Origin: Yersinia rohdei ATCC 43380
Lineage (GTDB): Bacteria; Pseudomonadota; Gammaproteobacteria; Enterobacterales; Enterobacteriaceae
Reading direction: 5' to 3'
Length of the DNA stretch: 40,169 nt
NCBI RefSeq assembly: GCF_000173775.1
Contig: NZ_ACCD01000034.1
Coordinates: 1 to 40,169 of the forward strand
Shown: positions 1-11,113 of the stretch, piece after piece
Layout: each line of letters begins with the position of its first letter
Position numbering within the stretch: the first letter of the stretch is position 1
The notes under the pieces: model-generated
The model's input: only the letters and a program-made list of their open reading frames with translations
What the model was told of the DNA's origin: nothing
Databases searched by the model: none
Translations under genes and position numbers: made by a program

Positions 1-76
1 TGCACTTTGAAATCTATGACGTGTAAATAATTATCATAGTAAACATATGATTATATGAAAATTTCTGGAGAAATGC

Positions 77-709
77 ATGGAACTCACCAAACAACAAATT
101 GTCAGCTGGTTGCAACTCTGTGCTGAAGTTTTCAGCGAACAACGCGATTTCCTCACACAGTTGGATACTGACATTGGCGATGGCGACCACGGCCTGAATA
201 TGAATCGCGGTTTTAATAAAGTGGTCGAAAAACTCCCTTCATTTGCGGATAAAGACATTGGCTTTATCCTGAAAAACACCGGTATGACCTTGTTGTCGAG
301 TGTTGGGGGAGCCAGCGGCCCTTTATTTGGGACATTCTTTATCCGTGCGGCGCAAAGCACCAATGCGAAACAAAGTCTGGACTTGGCAGCAGTATGTCAG
401 ATGTTTAAAGAAGGTGTCGAAGGGGTGGTGATGCGCGGCAAAGCAGAGCCGGGTGATAAAACCATGTGTGATGTTTGGTGGGCTGTAGTCGAACAACTGG
501 AGCAGGCCAATCAGCGCGGAGTACCGCTGGTGGCCGCTTTGCAGCAAAGCGTCGAGCGCGCCCAGCAAGCACTGGCGGGCACTATCACGATGCAAGCCCG
601 CAAAGGACGCGCCAGTTATCTTGGCGAGCGCAGTATTGGTCATCAGGATCCAGGGGCAACATCCGCCATGTTGATGATGCAAGCTCTATGGCAGGTAGCC
701 AGCCGCTAA
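77..709 (+). CDS. dhaL: PTS-dependent dihydroxyacetone kinase, ADP-binding subunit DhaL
   Basis: DhaL holds the ADP that is rephosphorylated by DhaM and passes phosphate to dihydroxyacetone bound covalently to DhaK; it acts in the cytoplasm. The 210-residue length is the family norm. The Mg-ADP binding loop is plain near the N terminus: D30, D35, D37 and H38 in the run DIGDGDHG. The ATG at 77 follows GGAG at 67-70. The next gene, dhaM, begins 36 bases after the stop, so the two form one operon. The missing DhaK subunit is expected just left of the window. A short reading frame ending in HFEIYDV with a stop at 24-26 could be its tail, but this is too short to assign. Identification is firm. 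Confidence 0.95.
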   Translation: MELTKQQIVSWLQLCAEVFSEQRDFLTQLDTDIGDGDHGLNMNRGFNKVVEKLPSFADKDIGFILKNTGMTLLSSVGGASGPLFGTFFIRAAQSTNAKQSLDLAAVCQMFKEGVEGVVMRGKAEPGDKTMCDVWWAVVEQLEQANQRGVPLVAALQQSVERAQQALAGTITMQARKGRASYLGERSIGHQDPGATSAMLMMQALWQVASR

Positions 710-745
710 TGTGGCGGAATCGAAAAGAGTAAATGGAGAGAAAGG

Positions 746-2188
746 ATGGTAAATCTGGTTGTAGTTTCTCATAGTGCGCTGCTGGCTCAGGGTGTGGCCG
801 AACTGGCACAGCAAATGACGCAAGGGGGCTGCCAGTTAGTGGTGGCCGCCGGTATAGACGACCCGGAGAATCCCATCGGCACGGATGCGATTAAAGTGAT
901 GGAAGCCATTGAATCGGTTTATTCCCCATCGGGTGTGCTGGTGTTGATGGATTTAGGCAGCGCGGTGCTTAGCGCAGAAACCGCTCTGGAGTTATTAGGC
1001 CCGGAAATAGCGCAAAATGTGCGGCTGAGTGCCGCCCCACTGGTCGAAGGGACTCTGGCCGCAGTGGTGGCCGCATCCGCTGGGGCATCACTGGCAGACG
1101 TTGATGCCGAAGCTATGGGTGCCATATTGGCGAAAGCCACTCAGTTAGGGGAAGGGATTTCAGCACCGGAGGCCGGTGGTGGCGCGGGTGTCACTGTTGC
1201 ACCTGACGCGCAAAGTGTCAGTTGGGTGGTGCGCAATCCTAATGGGCTGCATGTTCGGCCCGCAGCCAAGTTGGTCGAAGTATTGGCTCCCTTTGCGGCC
1301 GATTTATTGTTGGAAAAAAAGGGGCAGTGCGTTAACCCACGTAGCTTGAATCAGCTCGCTATTTTGCAAGTCCGCAAGGGCGATACCATCCGCTTACTTG
1401 CCAGTGGCGCGCAAGCCGGTGAGGCGCTGGATGCTTTTATGCAACTGGCTCAGCAGCACTTTGGTGAGTCCGTCACAACCAGCAGTGATAGTGGCTTTAC
1501 TGGCGTGATGGTTCCCCGTGGAGCTATTAGCGCCGCTGTATTTCAGTGGCACCCGGTCATGCCCGTTTTTTTACCGCAAACCATTAATGTCGAACAAGTT
1601 GGCGACCAACAGCAGCGCCTGCATCAAGCTCTGGCGCAAACCACGGCTGATTTAATGCACTTGGCACAACAGGCAGAACAACAAATTAGTATTGATGCGG
1701 CGGATATTTTCAATGCTCATGCCATGCTGATTGATGACGAAGAGTTACAGGCGGCGATGGATAACCGGATAGCACAGCAGTTGGTGTGCGCCGAGTCCGC
1801 CTTGCAGGATGAATTGATGGCTATGGTGGCAGATTATCTGGCGCTGGATGATGATTACTTACGTGTTCGGGAGCTGGATATTCGCGATATTCTGCATCGC
1901 ACATTAGGCCATTTGACGGGATTTCCCCCAGAACCTTTTTCGCCAGCAGTCAGTCATGAAATTTTATTATTAGCCGAGGAATTACTGCCATCGCAAATGG
2001 TTGGGTTAAACCCCCAGCAAGTCAAAGGGATCTGTTTAAGCCAAGGGCATATTATGTCCCACAGTGCTATTTTGGCAAAAGAGATGGATATTCCCATGTT
2101 AGTGGGTGTCTTGGGCTGTATTGAGGCCAGTCATAATGGGCAACAAGCCGTATTAGATACCGCCATCGGGGAGCTTAAACTTCAGTAA
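746..2188 (+). CDS. dhaM: PTS-dependent dihydroxyacetone kinase phosphotransferase DhaM
   Basis: DhaM carries phosphate from the PTS to ADP on DhaL. It has the three-part build known from E. coli. An EIIA(Man)-like domain occupies about residues 1-130 with the phospho-accepting H9 in VVSHSALLAQG. An HPr-like domain occupies about 157-245 with H169 in NGLHVRPAAKL. A truncated enzyme I-like domain runs from about 255 to the end, with H438 in GHIMSHSAILAK. At 480 residues it is close to the E. coli protein (about 472). It is co-transcribed with dhaL; the ribosome binding site is GGAGAGAAAGG before the ATG. All three phosphorylation histidines are present, so it should be active. Confidence 0.95.
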   Translation: MVNLVVVSHSALLAQGVAELAQQMTQGGCQLVVAAGIDDPENPIGTDAIKVMEAIESVYSPSGVLVLMDLGSAVLSAETALELLGPEIAQNVRLSAAPLVEGTLAAVVAASAGASLADVDAEAMGAILAKATQLGEGISAPEAGGGAGVTVAPDAQSVSWVVRNPNGLHVRPAAKLVEVLAPFAADLLLEKKGQCVNPRSLNQLAILQVRKGDTIRLLASGAQAGEALDAFMQLAQQHFGESVTTSSDSGFTGVMVPRGAISAAVFQWHPVMPVFLPQTINVEQVGDQQQRLHQALAQTTADLMHLAQQAEQQISIDAADIFNAHAMLIDDEELQAAMDNRIAQQLVCAESALQDELMAMVADYLALDDDYLRVRELDIRDILHRTLGHLTGFPPEPFSPAVSHEILLLAEELLPSQMVGLNPQQVKGICLSQGHIMSHSAILAKEMDIPMLVGVLGCIEASHNGQQAVLDTAIGELKLQ

Positions 2189-2204
2189 TCAGCATAATAA
2201 AAAA

Positions 2205-2232
2205 ATAGCCGCGCGGAACTGAATGCGGCTAT
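2205..2232 (-). terminator. Rho-independent terminator for the minus-strand scr-dhaR transcript
   Basis: The arms ATAGCCGC (2205-2212) and GCGGCTAT (2225-2232) form a perfect 8-bp stem. Read on the minus strand, the stem is followed by a run of seven to eight U residues (A-tract at 2198-2205 on the plus strand), the shape of an intrinsic terminator for transcripts coming out of dhaR, 165 bases upstream. It lies only 16 bases past the dhaM stop, so it could also stop plus-strand transcription weakly, but no T-run follows on that side. Confidence 0.75.
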
Positions 2233-2396
2233 ACGTCTGTATTGCTTGGTGATTTCTCATGTTACCGATGGGCGCTCCGGCCGCTGATGTGGCCAGCGTC
2301 CATTTGGTCTATTTATCACTCAAGTAACTCGGTTCGCCATTGGGTGTTATAACTTATGGTTATTTTCTGCCTGTCTGCCCAAAGACTGTTTTAGGG

Positions 2397-4316
2397 TTAA
2401 ACCCGCAGTGACTCGCCGCCTTTAAATTGGTGGATATCCAACCGGTGCAGTTTCACTTTTCGCCATAAGGTGGTGCGACCAATTCCTAATAAAACGGCCA
2501 TTTCATTTAATTGACCTTGGCATACCAGTGCGGCACGAATAATAGCCTGCCTTTCTAATTCTTGTAGTGATAGGACGGGCTGAGGTTGCGGCATGTCCGG
2601 TTCCAGTAGCAATTTTTCTCCCAATAAATGCTCGGGTAAATCATTGAGATTAATGCGATTATTCCGGCATGCCATTGCGGCGCGCTCTACCACACTTTTC
2701 AGCTCTTGATCATTACCCGGCCACGGGTATTGGCATAACTGGCGGATAACACTGTCATCCGGTTGATACTGGCAGTGGAAATGCTGCCCCAGACTGGCCA
2801 GAGTATATTGAACCAGCAGCGGAATATCCTGCTGGCGCTGGCGCAATGGGGGAATATGCAGCTCAAAAGATTGCAACGTATAGAATAACTGGCGGCGAAA
2901 GCGCCCTTGTTTCACCAGCAAGGGCAGGTCAGCGCCAGTGGCGGTAATGATCCTGACATCCACCGGAATAACCCGATTGGAATTCATGCGCATGACCATG
3001 TTGGTTTTGACGATTTGCAACAGCGCCGACTGCATTTCTGGTGACAAATATTCGACTTGTTCCAGATAGAGGGTGCCGCCATTAGCCAATTCAAACTTGC
3101 TGGGCTGGCCGGATTCCCCCTCGCTGGCATCACTGCCAAGAAATTCCCGCGCCATAAGATTTTGTGGCAATGCCTGACAATTCAATACGATATAAGGGCC
3201 ATCGGCACGGCTGCTGGCATTATGAATTGCCTGCCCCAACTGTTGCTTTCCGACCCCTTCTTCGCCATGTAATAAAATAGGGTGCTGGCCTTTGGCCGCC
3301 TGTTTGCCATAGCGAATCAAGCGGCGCATTTCTAATGAGGCCACCGGCATGGCGTCAAAGGTATAACTGGCTCGCCCTAACTGGTTATTAACCATTTGCC
3401 GCAGTAATTCTTGTGGGTGCAGCAAAGCAATAAAACTGCAATGGTCGCCATCAGGAATAGGTTTTAGGGTTAATAGTGCCGGAATAAATTGCTGCTGATT
3501 TTCAAAGGTCACCTCCACATGGCTCAGAGGATGGCGGGACAAAATAGCATGCGTCAACAAGGCGGGGAGAGTCAGTAAATCTGTGATAGGTTTGCCGAGG
3601 CTGCGGGTTGCATCTAGCTGTAAAATAGCGGCGGCGCGCCGATTGAGGTACAGCAGACAACCGCGCTGATCCCATGCCATCACACCATCTTCCACGCCAT
3701 CAAGCAGGGCATTGAGCTCATTGAGATGGCGGTTGTTTTCGGCCAATAGGGTGTCGGTATGCAGGTAATTGCCAATTTCTCGGGCAATGGCCAATGTCAG
3801 TGGCAAATCACTGGCGGCATTGTCATCCACTAAGCTGCCCAAAACAATGACCGCGCGCTGGCGGCCGCTGTTGTCGTAGACCGGAGTAGCGCAAAAGCGC
3901 CACGGATGCAGCGCCTGCTTGAAATGTTGCTGACCGCTGACTTGTATCGGGTGTCCTTCAGCGATGGCCAGGGCTGGGGCATTAGTCCCCATTAACCCCT
4001 CGGCCCAGTAGCTGCCACAGTCAATCCCCAACTCTCGCAGCTGGCTTAGGGCGTGTGGATGGCCGCATTGCCACAGGGTGCAGCCACTTTCATCCAGAAT
4101 TAAGAGTACGCAATGGCGGGATTCCATATATTCATAAGCATCTTCCAATGCCGCCTGGCCTAACACCAGTAAGTCATTTTTTCGCTGACAAATAGATTGG
4201 AAAGTGGCCCCTACGGCGCGGTGTGGTAGCCGCCATTGCTGGGCTTGCATCAGCTTTTGGCAACGTTGCCAAGAGTCCGTCAGGGCGGGAGTTATGGCCG
4301 GCTCTGTCTCACTCAT
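2397..4316 (-). CDS. dhaR: Dihydroxyacetone kinase operon transcriptional activator DhaR
   Basis: DhaR activates the dhaKLM operon in response to the phosphorylation state of DhaL/DhaK. Its 639 residues match the E. coli protein. An N-terminal sensor region (about 30-190, GAF-like) and a PAS-like segment (about 200-300) precede an AAA+ domain with Walker A GEEGVGKQ at 351-358. A Fis-type helix-turn-helix closes the protein (about 590-630, with [16 protein letters not shown]). The loop where sigma-54 activators carry GAFTGA reads [13 protein letters not shown], so the sigma-54 contact motif is absent, as in DhaR proteins that work with sigma-70. The ATG overlaps the scrR stop by 8 bases and has AAGG six bases upstream, so translation is probably coupled to scrR. 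It is convergent to dhaLM rather than divergent as in E. coli. Confidence 0.92.
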   Translation of the reverse strand: MSETEPAITPALTDSWQRCQKLMQAQQWRLPHRAVGATFQSICQRKNDLLVLGQAALEDAYEYMESRHCVLLILDESGCTLWQCGHPHALSQLRELGIDCGSYWAEGLMGTNAPALAIAEGHPIQVSGQQHFKQALHPWRFCATPVYDNSGRQRAVIVLGSLVDDNAASDLPLTLAIAREIGNYLHTDTLLAENNRHLNELNALLDGVEDGVMAWDQRGCLLYLNRRAAAILQLDATRSLGKPITDLLTLPALLTHAILSRHPLSHVEVTFENQQQFIPALLTLKPIPDGDHCSFIALLHPQELLRQMVNNQLGRASYTFDAMPVASLEMRRLIRYGKQAAKGQHPILLHGEEGVGKQQLGQAIHNASSRADGPYIVLNCQALPQNLMAREFLGSDASEGESGQPSKFELANGGTLYLEQVEYLSPEMQSALLQIVKTNMVMRMNSNRVIPVDVRIITATGADLPLLVKQGRFRRQLFYTLQSFELHIPPLRQRQQDIPLLVQYTLASLGQHFHCQYQPDDSVIRQLCQYPWPGNDQELKSVVERAAMACRNNRINLNDLPEHLLGEKLLLEPDMPQPQPVLSLQELERQAIIRAALVCQGQLNEMAVLLGIGRTTLWRKVKLHRLDIHQFKGGESLRV

Positions 4317-5337
4317 TGAGCGCCTTCGAGCCTGGGTGCCGCCAATGGATTTGGCCCGGCAGAATCAATTGATTTTGCGCCAGCGGTGTTTCGGCGATCA
4401 GTGCCGTGATCATCTCAAAACTATGACGTGCCAGCCCCTGGCAATCCTGCGCGATGGTGTCAATTTTCAGCGGCAAACAATCAAACAAATAGTGATCGTC
4501 AAAACTACAAAGATGAATTTCACTGTCCATTAATTGATGCTGATTAAGATAGCGCAGCACCCCCTCCAACAAGCCGCAGGCTGCGGTAAACACGGCTTTG
4601 GGCGGGCGGCCTAATTGCGCACACAGCTGGGCAATCATTTCGTAACCGGAGCTGGGCAGGTAATGGCCATTAAGGATCCACTCCGGGCGGCATTCGACGC
4701 CAGCTTGTTGCAATCCGTGCTGAAAACCGGCGAGCCTATCGCGGGTTGGAGAAATTCGTGGCTGGCCGCCGAGAAAGTAAAACTCATCAGGATGTTGGCG
4801 GGCAACCCTTTCGACCAATTGGGTGGTGGAGCCGATTGAATCTGTGATAACCAGCGGTAAATCAGACTCACCAATTAATCTGTCCATCTGCACCACCGGC
4901 AGGCGGGCATTGATTTTTTGATATTCACTGTCATTGAGCTGACTGGAGGCGACAATTAAACCATCAACCTGGCGCTGCACCAGGCTGTTTACTGCCATCA
5001 TTTCCTGAGCCGGATTTTCATCCGTACAGGCGATAAGCAACTGCAATCCAGCTTCGCGGCATAGCATTTCCAGTTCACGGGAAATAAGTGCAAAGCCGTG
5101 GTTGGTCATCTCCGGCACTACCAGCCCGATGGTATGGCTGCGACTTGAGCGCAGAGAGCGGGCGTGGAAACTGGGCTGATAATTATGCTCATTGGCTAAA
5201 GCAATAATACGATCCCGAGTTTCATCTGAAACACGATATTCCTTGCTGCGCCCATTGAGCACCAGGCTGGTGGTCGACTTAGACACACCCGCCAACTTGG
5301 CTATATCATTGATGGTAATGCGTTTATTGTTTTTCAC
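4309..5337 (-). CDS. scrR: LacI-family sucrose regulon repressor ScrR
   Basis: This LacI/GalR-family repressor of 342 residues has an N-terminal helix-turn-helix (about 7-28, [20 protein letters not shown]), a hinge (about 50-65) and a periplasmic-binding-protein-like sensor core. Its place directly after scrB in a scrKYABR order identifies it as the sucrose repressor; the usual inducers are fructose or fructose 1-phosphate (family knowledge). The start is a GTG at 5337: an in-frame stop lies just upstream and no ATG is near. The ribosome binding site is weak. Its likely targets are the TTAGCAAA palindromes upstream of scrY and scrK. Its last codons overlap the dhaR start. Confidence 0.9.
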   Translation of the reverse strand: MKNNKRITINDIAKLAGVSKSTTSLVLNGRSKEYRVSDETRDRIIALANEHNYQPSFHARSLRSSRSHTIGLVVPEMTNHGFALISRELEMLCREAGLQLLIACTDENPAQEMMAVNSLVQRQVDGLIVASSQLNDSEYQKINARLPVVQMDRLIGESDLPLVITDSIGSTTQLVERVARQHPDEFYFLGGQPRISPTRDRLAGFQHGLQQAGVECRPEWILNGHYLPSSGYEMIAQLCAQLGRPPKAVFTAACGLLEGVLRYLNQHQLMDSEIHLCSFDDHYLFDCLPLKIDTIAQDCQGLARHSFEMITALIAETPLAQNQLILPGQIHWRHPGSKALNE

Positions 5338-5383
5338 CGGTTATTGTTTTTCGCTGAGTGAATCTGTCGCCTTGAAAGATAAC

Positions 5384-6793
5384 TCATTCTAACATGGGCG
5401 AAGACAACAGCCAGTGTTGCAGATGCAGTTCGGCACTTCCGCTGAATATTGCCCGTGGTAAATCTGGCGGGAAGTAGCTCGAGGTCATCACGGCTTCTCC
5501 CTGATTAATAAAGATTTCTATACTGCACCTGTCACAAAGCAGCTGTAATTGGTGCAATTGGCCGCGCCAGTAACGAAACTCCCGCAATCCGGTGCGCAGA
5601 TTATTGCGGCTCAAAGTGATGCGCTCGCCATCCCATGCCAAATGCAGCGTGTGGCCCAATTCGAGGGAAAAAGGCGCATTCACGTCAATTATCATTTCGG
5701 CACTGTTTATAGGGAGATAGGGTGCCTCTTGAGCAGGGCCTTGCCACTGGCGATATTCGCGCCGCAGGGCAGTTAATTCACGAGCGGGTTGCTGAATCAG
5801 CTGGTTACCCTGCATGCTCAACTCGCGCGGGCAGGTCATGGTGTGGATCCAGCCATAGGCTACCGTCGGCTGATAAAATTCATCGTCATCCGGTATCCCC
5901 ATCCAACCGAATAACAGGCGGCGACCATCGGCAGCCACTGTGGTTTGTGGCGCGTAGAATTCAAATCCCGCATCCAACTCGTGGAAATCCTGATGGCTGT
6001 AGCTGGCGTTGGCATAATCCAATTGGCCCAGTAAATAACCCGCCTGAAAGGTATTTCGATAACGTTCCGATTCCGCCGCAATACCTTGCGGGCAGAAAAT
6101 CAACACATCCTGCTCGGCTAACCTGAATAAATCTGGGCATTCCCACATATAACCAAAAGGCCCAAGGCCCCCAAGATGGGAGCCCGCAATCTCACCAAGA
6201 TTGTGCCATTCGCGTAAATTATCAGAGCGCAGCAGCAGAACTTTACCTTGCAGTTGCAGGTCTTGTGCGCCTAACACCATGTACCACTGGCCATGATGTT
6301 GCCAAACTTTTGGGTCACGGACGTGGCCGGTATAGCCGGTGGGCAAAGATAATACCGGCCCCAGTTTGTCAAATTCACCGCGTGGATTCTCTTGGGCCAA
6401 ACATTGAAATGCTGTGCGAGAGCCATCGGGATATTTCACATTTCCGGTATAAATCAGGGTGATAAGGTCATCAGCAATGACGGCGGAACCGGAATAACAA
6501 CCATGACTTTCGTATGCTTCGCTGGGAACCAATGCCACGGGTTGATGTTCCCAATGCACCAAATCTGTACTGCACCAGTGGCCCCAGAATTTACTGCCGT
6601 GGCGGCAATCCAATGGGTTCCATTGATAGAAAAGATGGTAATAGCCAGCATGATAAATAAACCCATTGGGATCATTCAGCAACCCAACACAAGGTGCCAG
6701 ATGCCAACCCGGCCGGTGTGGGTCTTGCGATGCGCGGCACTGACCGCGCATCACTGCCAGTGTCAGATGTTTAAGTAAACTGGCTTCAAGCAT
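5384..6793 (-). CDS. scrB: Sucrose-6-phosphate hydrolase (GH32) ScrB
   Basis: ScrB cleaves sucrose 6-phosphate, made by ScrA, to glucose 6-phosphate and fructose in the cytoplasm. The 469-residue protein has the GH32 five-blade propeller signatures in order. The nucleophile is D41 in LLNDPNGF, the transition-state residue D160 lies in RDPKVW, and the acid/base E218 lies in WECPD. A C-terminal beta-sandwich follows from about residue 330. One small oddity is C35 where most relatives have proline just before VGLLNDPNG. The start codon shares one base with the scrA stop (TAATG), so translation is coupled to scrA. All catalytic residues are present. Confidence 0.95.
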   Translation of the reverse strand: MLEASLLKHLTLAVMRGQCRASQDPHRPGWHLAPCVGLLNDPNGFIYHAGYYHLFYQWNPLDCRHGSKFWGHWCSTDLVHWEHQPVALVPSEAYESHGCYSGSAVIADDLITLIYTGNVKYPDGSRTAFQCLAQENPRGEFDKLGPVLSLPTGYTGHVRDPKVWQHHGQWYMVLGAQDLQLQGKVLLLRSDNLREWHNLGEIAGSHLGGLGPFGYMWECPDLFRLAEQDVLIFCPQGIAAESERYRNTFQAGYLLGQLDYANASYSHQDFHELDAGFEFYAPQTTVAADGRRLLFGWMGIPDDDEFYQPTVAYGWIHTMTCPRELSMQGNQLIQQPARELTALRREYRQWQGPAQEAPYLPINSAEMIIDVNAPFSLELGHTLHLAWDGERITLSRNNLRTGLREFRYWRGQLHQLQLLCDRCSIEIFINQGEAVMTSSYFPPDLPRAIFSGSAELHLQHWLLSSPMLE

Positions 6794-8163
6794 TATTCGC
6801 TGTCCGTTTTGTATTTAAGTAACAAAGAAATAATAAATGCCGAACCAAAGGCAATCACCAAACCAATCAAGTAGTTAACAATTGAATTTCCTTGCACAAT
6901 GGCAATGCCGGGAATGCCAGTTAAACCGACGGCGGTCATATTGACATGATTGGCAACCACCCATGCGCCACCTAAGGCTCCGCCCGCCAGTGCCGCCAAA
7001 AACGGCTTGATAAAGCGCAGGTTAATCCCAAAAATAGCGGCTTCGGTGATTCCCAGCATGGCGGAAAATGCCGAAGGAATAGCAATGGCTTTAATCTTGG
7101 CATCGCGGGTTTTGAAGTAGACCGCCAGACAAGCGCCGCCCTGCGCGATATTGGCCATTGACCAGATTGGTAGCAGGAAGTTAACACCAATATTCGGGTT
7201 ACCCAGCAAACCGGCTTCGATAGCATGGAAACTATGGTGGATACCGGTTATCACTATCACAGAATAAAGCCCGCCAAAGAGCAATCCTGCCAGCCAACCG
7301 GCATGCGTAATCAGGGTGCTGAGCACCAGTGAGATACCATCACCTAGCACTCGTCCGGCAGGGCCGATAAACAGCAGCGCGACAAAACCAGTAATTATCA
7401 CTGTCAGAAATGGCGTAAGGATCAAATCCAGCGCATCCGGAATAATTTTACGCAGCCGCTTTTCCAGCAAGCTCATAAACCACACGGCGAGCAAGACTGG
7501 GAATACCGTGCCTTGGTAGCCAATCATTGCGACCTCCATACCAAAGAAATTCATGGTATGGAACCCGCCCGCGACGCCCCAGGCATTAGTGAGTGCCGGG
7601 TGGGTCAGAATGCCACCCAGGGTTGCTCCCAGATAAGGGTTACCGCCAAACTCTTTCGCGGCAGTAAAGCCAATAAGGATGGGTAAAATGATAAAGGCGG
7701 CAGAGCTGAACATATCCAGCATGATAAACAGTGCGCTGTTAGCATCAGCCCAACCATAGGTTTTCACCATGCCGAGCAAGCCCATTAACAACCCAGAGGC
7801 CACAATTGCTGGAATGATAGGAACAAAAATATTGGATAACAGCCGAGCAATGCGCTGGAATGGATTCAATTTACGGGCTGCGGCATTGGCCGCTTCTGAT
7901 TTACTGGATTCATTAACGCCAGCGACTTTAATAAATTCAGCATAAACTTTATTCACCAGCCCAGTGCCGAAAATAACCTGTAATTGCCCGGCATTACTGA
8001 AGCAGCCTTTAACGCCTTCCAGTTTTTCTATTGCGGACTTCTGCACCAGTGAGTCATCCGCCAGCACCAGCCGCAGACGGGTGGCACAATGTGCCGCACT
8101 GACAATATTATCTTTACCGCCAAGTAATGGGAGCAGAGCCTTTGCAGTCTCATTAATATTCAT
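6793..8163 (-). CDS. scrA: PTS sucrose-specific EIIBC component ScrA
   Basis: This inner-membrane permease imports and phosphorylates sucrose to sucrose 6-phosphate. The EIIB domain is N-terminal (about 1-90) with the phosphocysteine C26 in VSAAHCATRLRL. The EIIC domain (about 105-450) has about ten hydrophobic segments and the substrate-region motif GIHHSFHAIEAGL. The 456-residue length is standard. No EIIA domain is fused, so a glucose-type EIIA encoded elsewhere (Crr) is needed. The ATG follows AGGGAAAT. The gene is separated from scrY by 142 bases holding an intercistronic hairpin and is joined to scrB by a TAATG overlap. Confidence 0.95.
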   Translation of the reverse strand: MNINETAKALLPLLGGKDNIVSAAHCATRLRLVLADDSLVQKSAIEKLEGVKGCFSNAGQLQVIFGTGLVNKVYAEFIKVAGVNESSKSEAANAAARKLNPFQRIARLLSNIFVPIIPAIVASGLLMGLLGMVKTYGWADANSALFIMLDMFSSAAFIILPILIGFTAAKEFGGNPYLGATLGGILTHPALTNAWGVAGGFHTMNFFGMEVAMIGYQGTVFPVLLAVWFMSLLEKRLRKIIPDALDLILTPFLTVIITGFVALLFIGPAGRVLGDGISLVLSTLITHAGWLAGLLFGGLYSVIVITGIHHSFHAIEAGLLGNPNIGVNFLLPIWSMANIAQGGACLAVYFKTRDAKIKAIAIPSAFSAMLGITEAAIFGINLRFIKPFLAALAGGALGGAWVVANHVNMTAVGLTGIPGIAIVQGNSIVNYLIGLVIAFGSAFIISLLLKYKTDSE

Positions 8164-8270
8164 TATTTCCCTCGCATATCCATTCCTAGCCCTGTGTCAG
8201 CGTCCATCAATACCTACAGGCCGTCGTTATGGATTGTCGTCACATAGTTATCCGTAATATATTTCCCGCC

Positions 8271-8293
8271 GCCGTCGCCAATGCACTGACGGC
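8271..8293 (-). other. Intercistronic hairpin between scrY and scrA
   Basis: The arms GCCGTC (8271-8276) and GACGGC (8288-8293) form a stem just after the scrY stop, with no following T-run. Such hairpins behind highly expressed outer membrane protein genes commonly protect the upstream mRNA and lower expression of the following gene. That role here is an inference. Confidence 0.4.
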
Positions 8294-8305
8294 GATGGGG
8301 GATTA

Positions 8306-9883
<1,578 letters not shown>

Positions 9884-9898
9884 TTATGCTAAACAGCT

Positions 9899-9960
9899 AA
9901 ACCGGTTTTTCTTGGCTAACATAAGGGCTACCCTCTGGGATTAGCAAAACATTTTGCTAA
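9899..9960 (-). promoter_or_regulatory. scrY promoter with ScrR-type operators
   Basis: A 20-bp palindrome at 9941-9960 has perfect arms TTAGCAAAA and TTTTGCTAA separated by two bases. On the minus strand a -35-like TTGCTA (9947-9942) inside this palindrome is followed after 17 bases by a -10-like TTATGT (9924-9919). A repressor on the palindrome would therefore block RNA polymerase. A second palindrome AAACCGGTTT lies at 9899-9908, just past the expected start point. ScrR is the obvious ligand (inferred from context). Confidence 0.7.
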
Positions 9961-9973
9961 CCCGATTCAGCTA

Positions 9974-9989
9974 TTGTGATCTGAACCGC
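9974..9989 (-). promoter_or_regulatory. Possible CRP site for scrY
   Basis: The sequence TGTGATCTGAACCGCA keeps one perfect CRP half (TGTGA) and a poor second half. Its centre is about 70 bp upstream of the predicted scrY start point, a usual class I distance. Catabolite control of scr genes is known in related bacteria; the site itself is a weak match. Confidence 0.35.
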
Positions 9990-10109
9990 AAATTGGGTGA
10001 TATGACGAGAAATATAAGGCGATGAAAGCAATGGTCAGCTCGGAAAAACCCAGCGCAGAGGAATATTGTGGGCTGGGTGTTTAGCAAACCCTGGCAAAGA
10101 ACAGGGAAA

Positions 10110-10137
10110 CCGGATGCCCGCTCAGAGTGGCATCCGG
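10110..10137 (-). terminator. Strong hairpin after scrK
   Basis: The arms CCGGATGCC (10110-10118) and GGCATCCGG (10129-10137) form a perfect 9-bp stem with a 10-base loop, seven bases past the scrK stop. On the minus strand only TTT follows, so termination of the scrK transcript may be partial. On the plus strand a T6 run follows, giving a better terminator in that direction. It probably separates scrK from scrYABR expression. Confidence 0.6.
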
Positions 10138-10143
10138 AATTTT

Positions 10144-11076
10144 TTAAGATTGTTGCAGAAAATTCGCCAGTTGCTGGGCATTCGGCAAGGCGGTCATGGC
10201 TCCTTTGGCGCTGGTGGCCAAGGCCCCACAAGCTTGAGCTTGGTCAATAGCTGCGGTGAGATCCGCACCCTGATGCCAATCCGGCAAGAGAGCTAATGCC
10301 GCCAGTAGCCCAGCGACAAAAGCATCCCCGGCACCTGTGGTGTCTAGCGGGGTGATTTTCCGGCTCGGATATTTTTGCAGACCATGACGGTTATGCACCC
10401 ACACACCTTCGCTACCCAGTGTCACTAGTAATAATTTGCAGGAATAATCAGCCATAAGCTGTTCCATAGCGGTGGCGATAGCTTGTTGTGGATAGATAAA
10501 ATTCAGTTCTTCCAGAGAGAGCTTTACCACATCGGCCAACTGTAATGCTTGTTGCAAGCAGGGGAGTAGCTCCTGTGGTTGGCGCCAGATATCGGCACGA
10601 ATATTGGGATCAAAACTGACCCAACCGCCATTGGCTCTCATGCGGCGCATTGCCTCAAATGCCGTGCTGCGGCTGGGTTCTTGACTCAACGCGATAGAGC
10701 ACAGATGCAGCCATTGATTGGCTTTAAATTCCGGTAAATCAGATGGTTGAAGGAATAAATCGGCGCTGGGTGTCACCATGAATGTAAAAGTGCGCTCGCC
10801 ATGTTCAGCTAAATCGACCACCACCGTCGAGGTGTGGTGCTCTGAGTCGAGCTTCATCGCGCGAGTATCCACATTTTCCTGTTGCAATACCTGCTGCATA
10901 AAACAGCCAAAACTGTCTTGCCCAACACGACCAATAAAGGCACTTTTGCCGCCGAGTCTGGCGATACCTACAGCAACATTGGCGGGCGCACCGCCTGGGC
11001 ATTTAAGGTAACTATTTGATTTTTCAGGGACGAGATCAACAACTGCATCGCCTAAAACCCAAATGATGTTCTCCAT
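10144..11076 (-). CDS. scrK: Fructokinase ScrK (PfkB family)
   Basis: ScrK phosphorylates the fructose released by ScrB to fructose 6-phosphate. The 310-residue protein is a ribokinase/PfkB-type kinase. The N-terminal signature GGAPANVAVGIARLGG is at about 28-43, and the C-terminal signature DTTGAGDAF holds the catalytic base D251. The ATG at 11076 follows AGAGG. It is the first gene of the scr regulon, with its own promoter region upstream and a strong hairpin after its stop. The function is supported equally by motifs and by the operon. Confidence 0.93.
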   Translation of the reverse strand: MENIIWVLGDAVVDLVPEKSNSYLKCPGGAPANVAVGIARLGGKSAFIGRVGQDSFGCFMQQVLQQENVDTRAMKLDSEHHTSTVVVDLAEHGERTFTFMVTPSADLFLQPSDLPEFKANQWLHLCSIALSQEPSRSTAFEAMRRMRANGGWVSFDPNIRADIWRQPQELLPCLQQALQLADVVKLSLEELNFIYPQQAIATAMEQLMADYSCKLLLVTLGSEGVWVHNRHGLQKYPSRKITPLDTTGAGDAFVAGLLAALALLPDWHQGADLTAAIDQAQACGALATSAKGAMTALPNAQQLANFLQQS

Positions 11077-11113
11077 GATAAACCTCTATTTTCTTCAGAC
11101 CTATTTGCTGCTA

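Noticed and set aside
1-30. Possible 3' end of dhaK at the left edge
   Set aside because: Two frames end within the first 30 bases and the residues are too few to tell which, if either, is DhaK.
34-363. 109-codon minus-strand frame
   Set aside because: Antisense shadow of dhaL with no homologous motifs.
5722-6126. 134-codon plus-strand frame
   Set aside because: Antisense shadow of scrB; composition follows the codon pattern of scrB.
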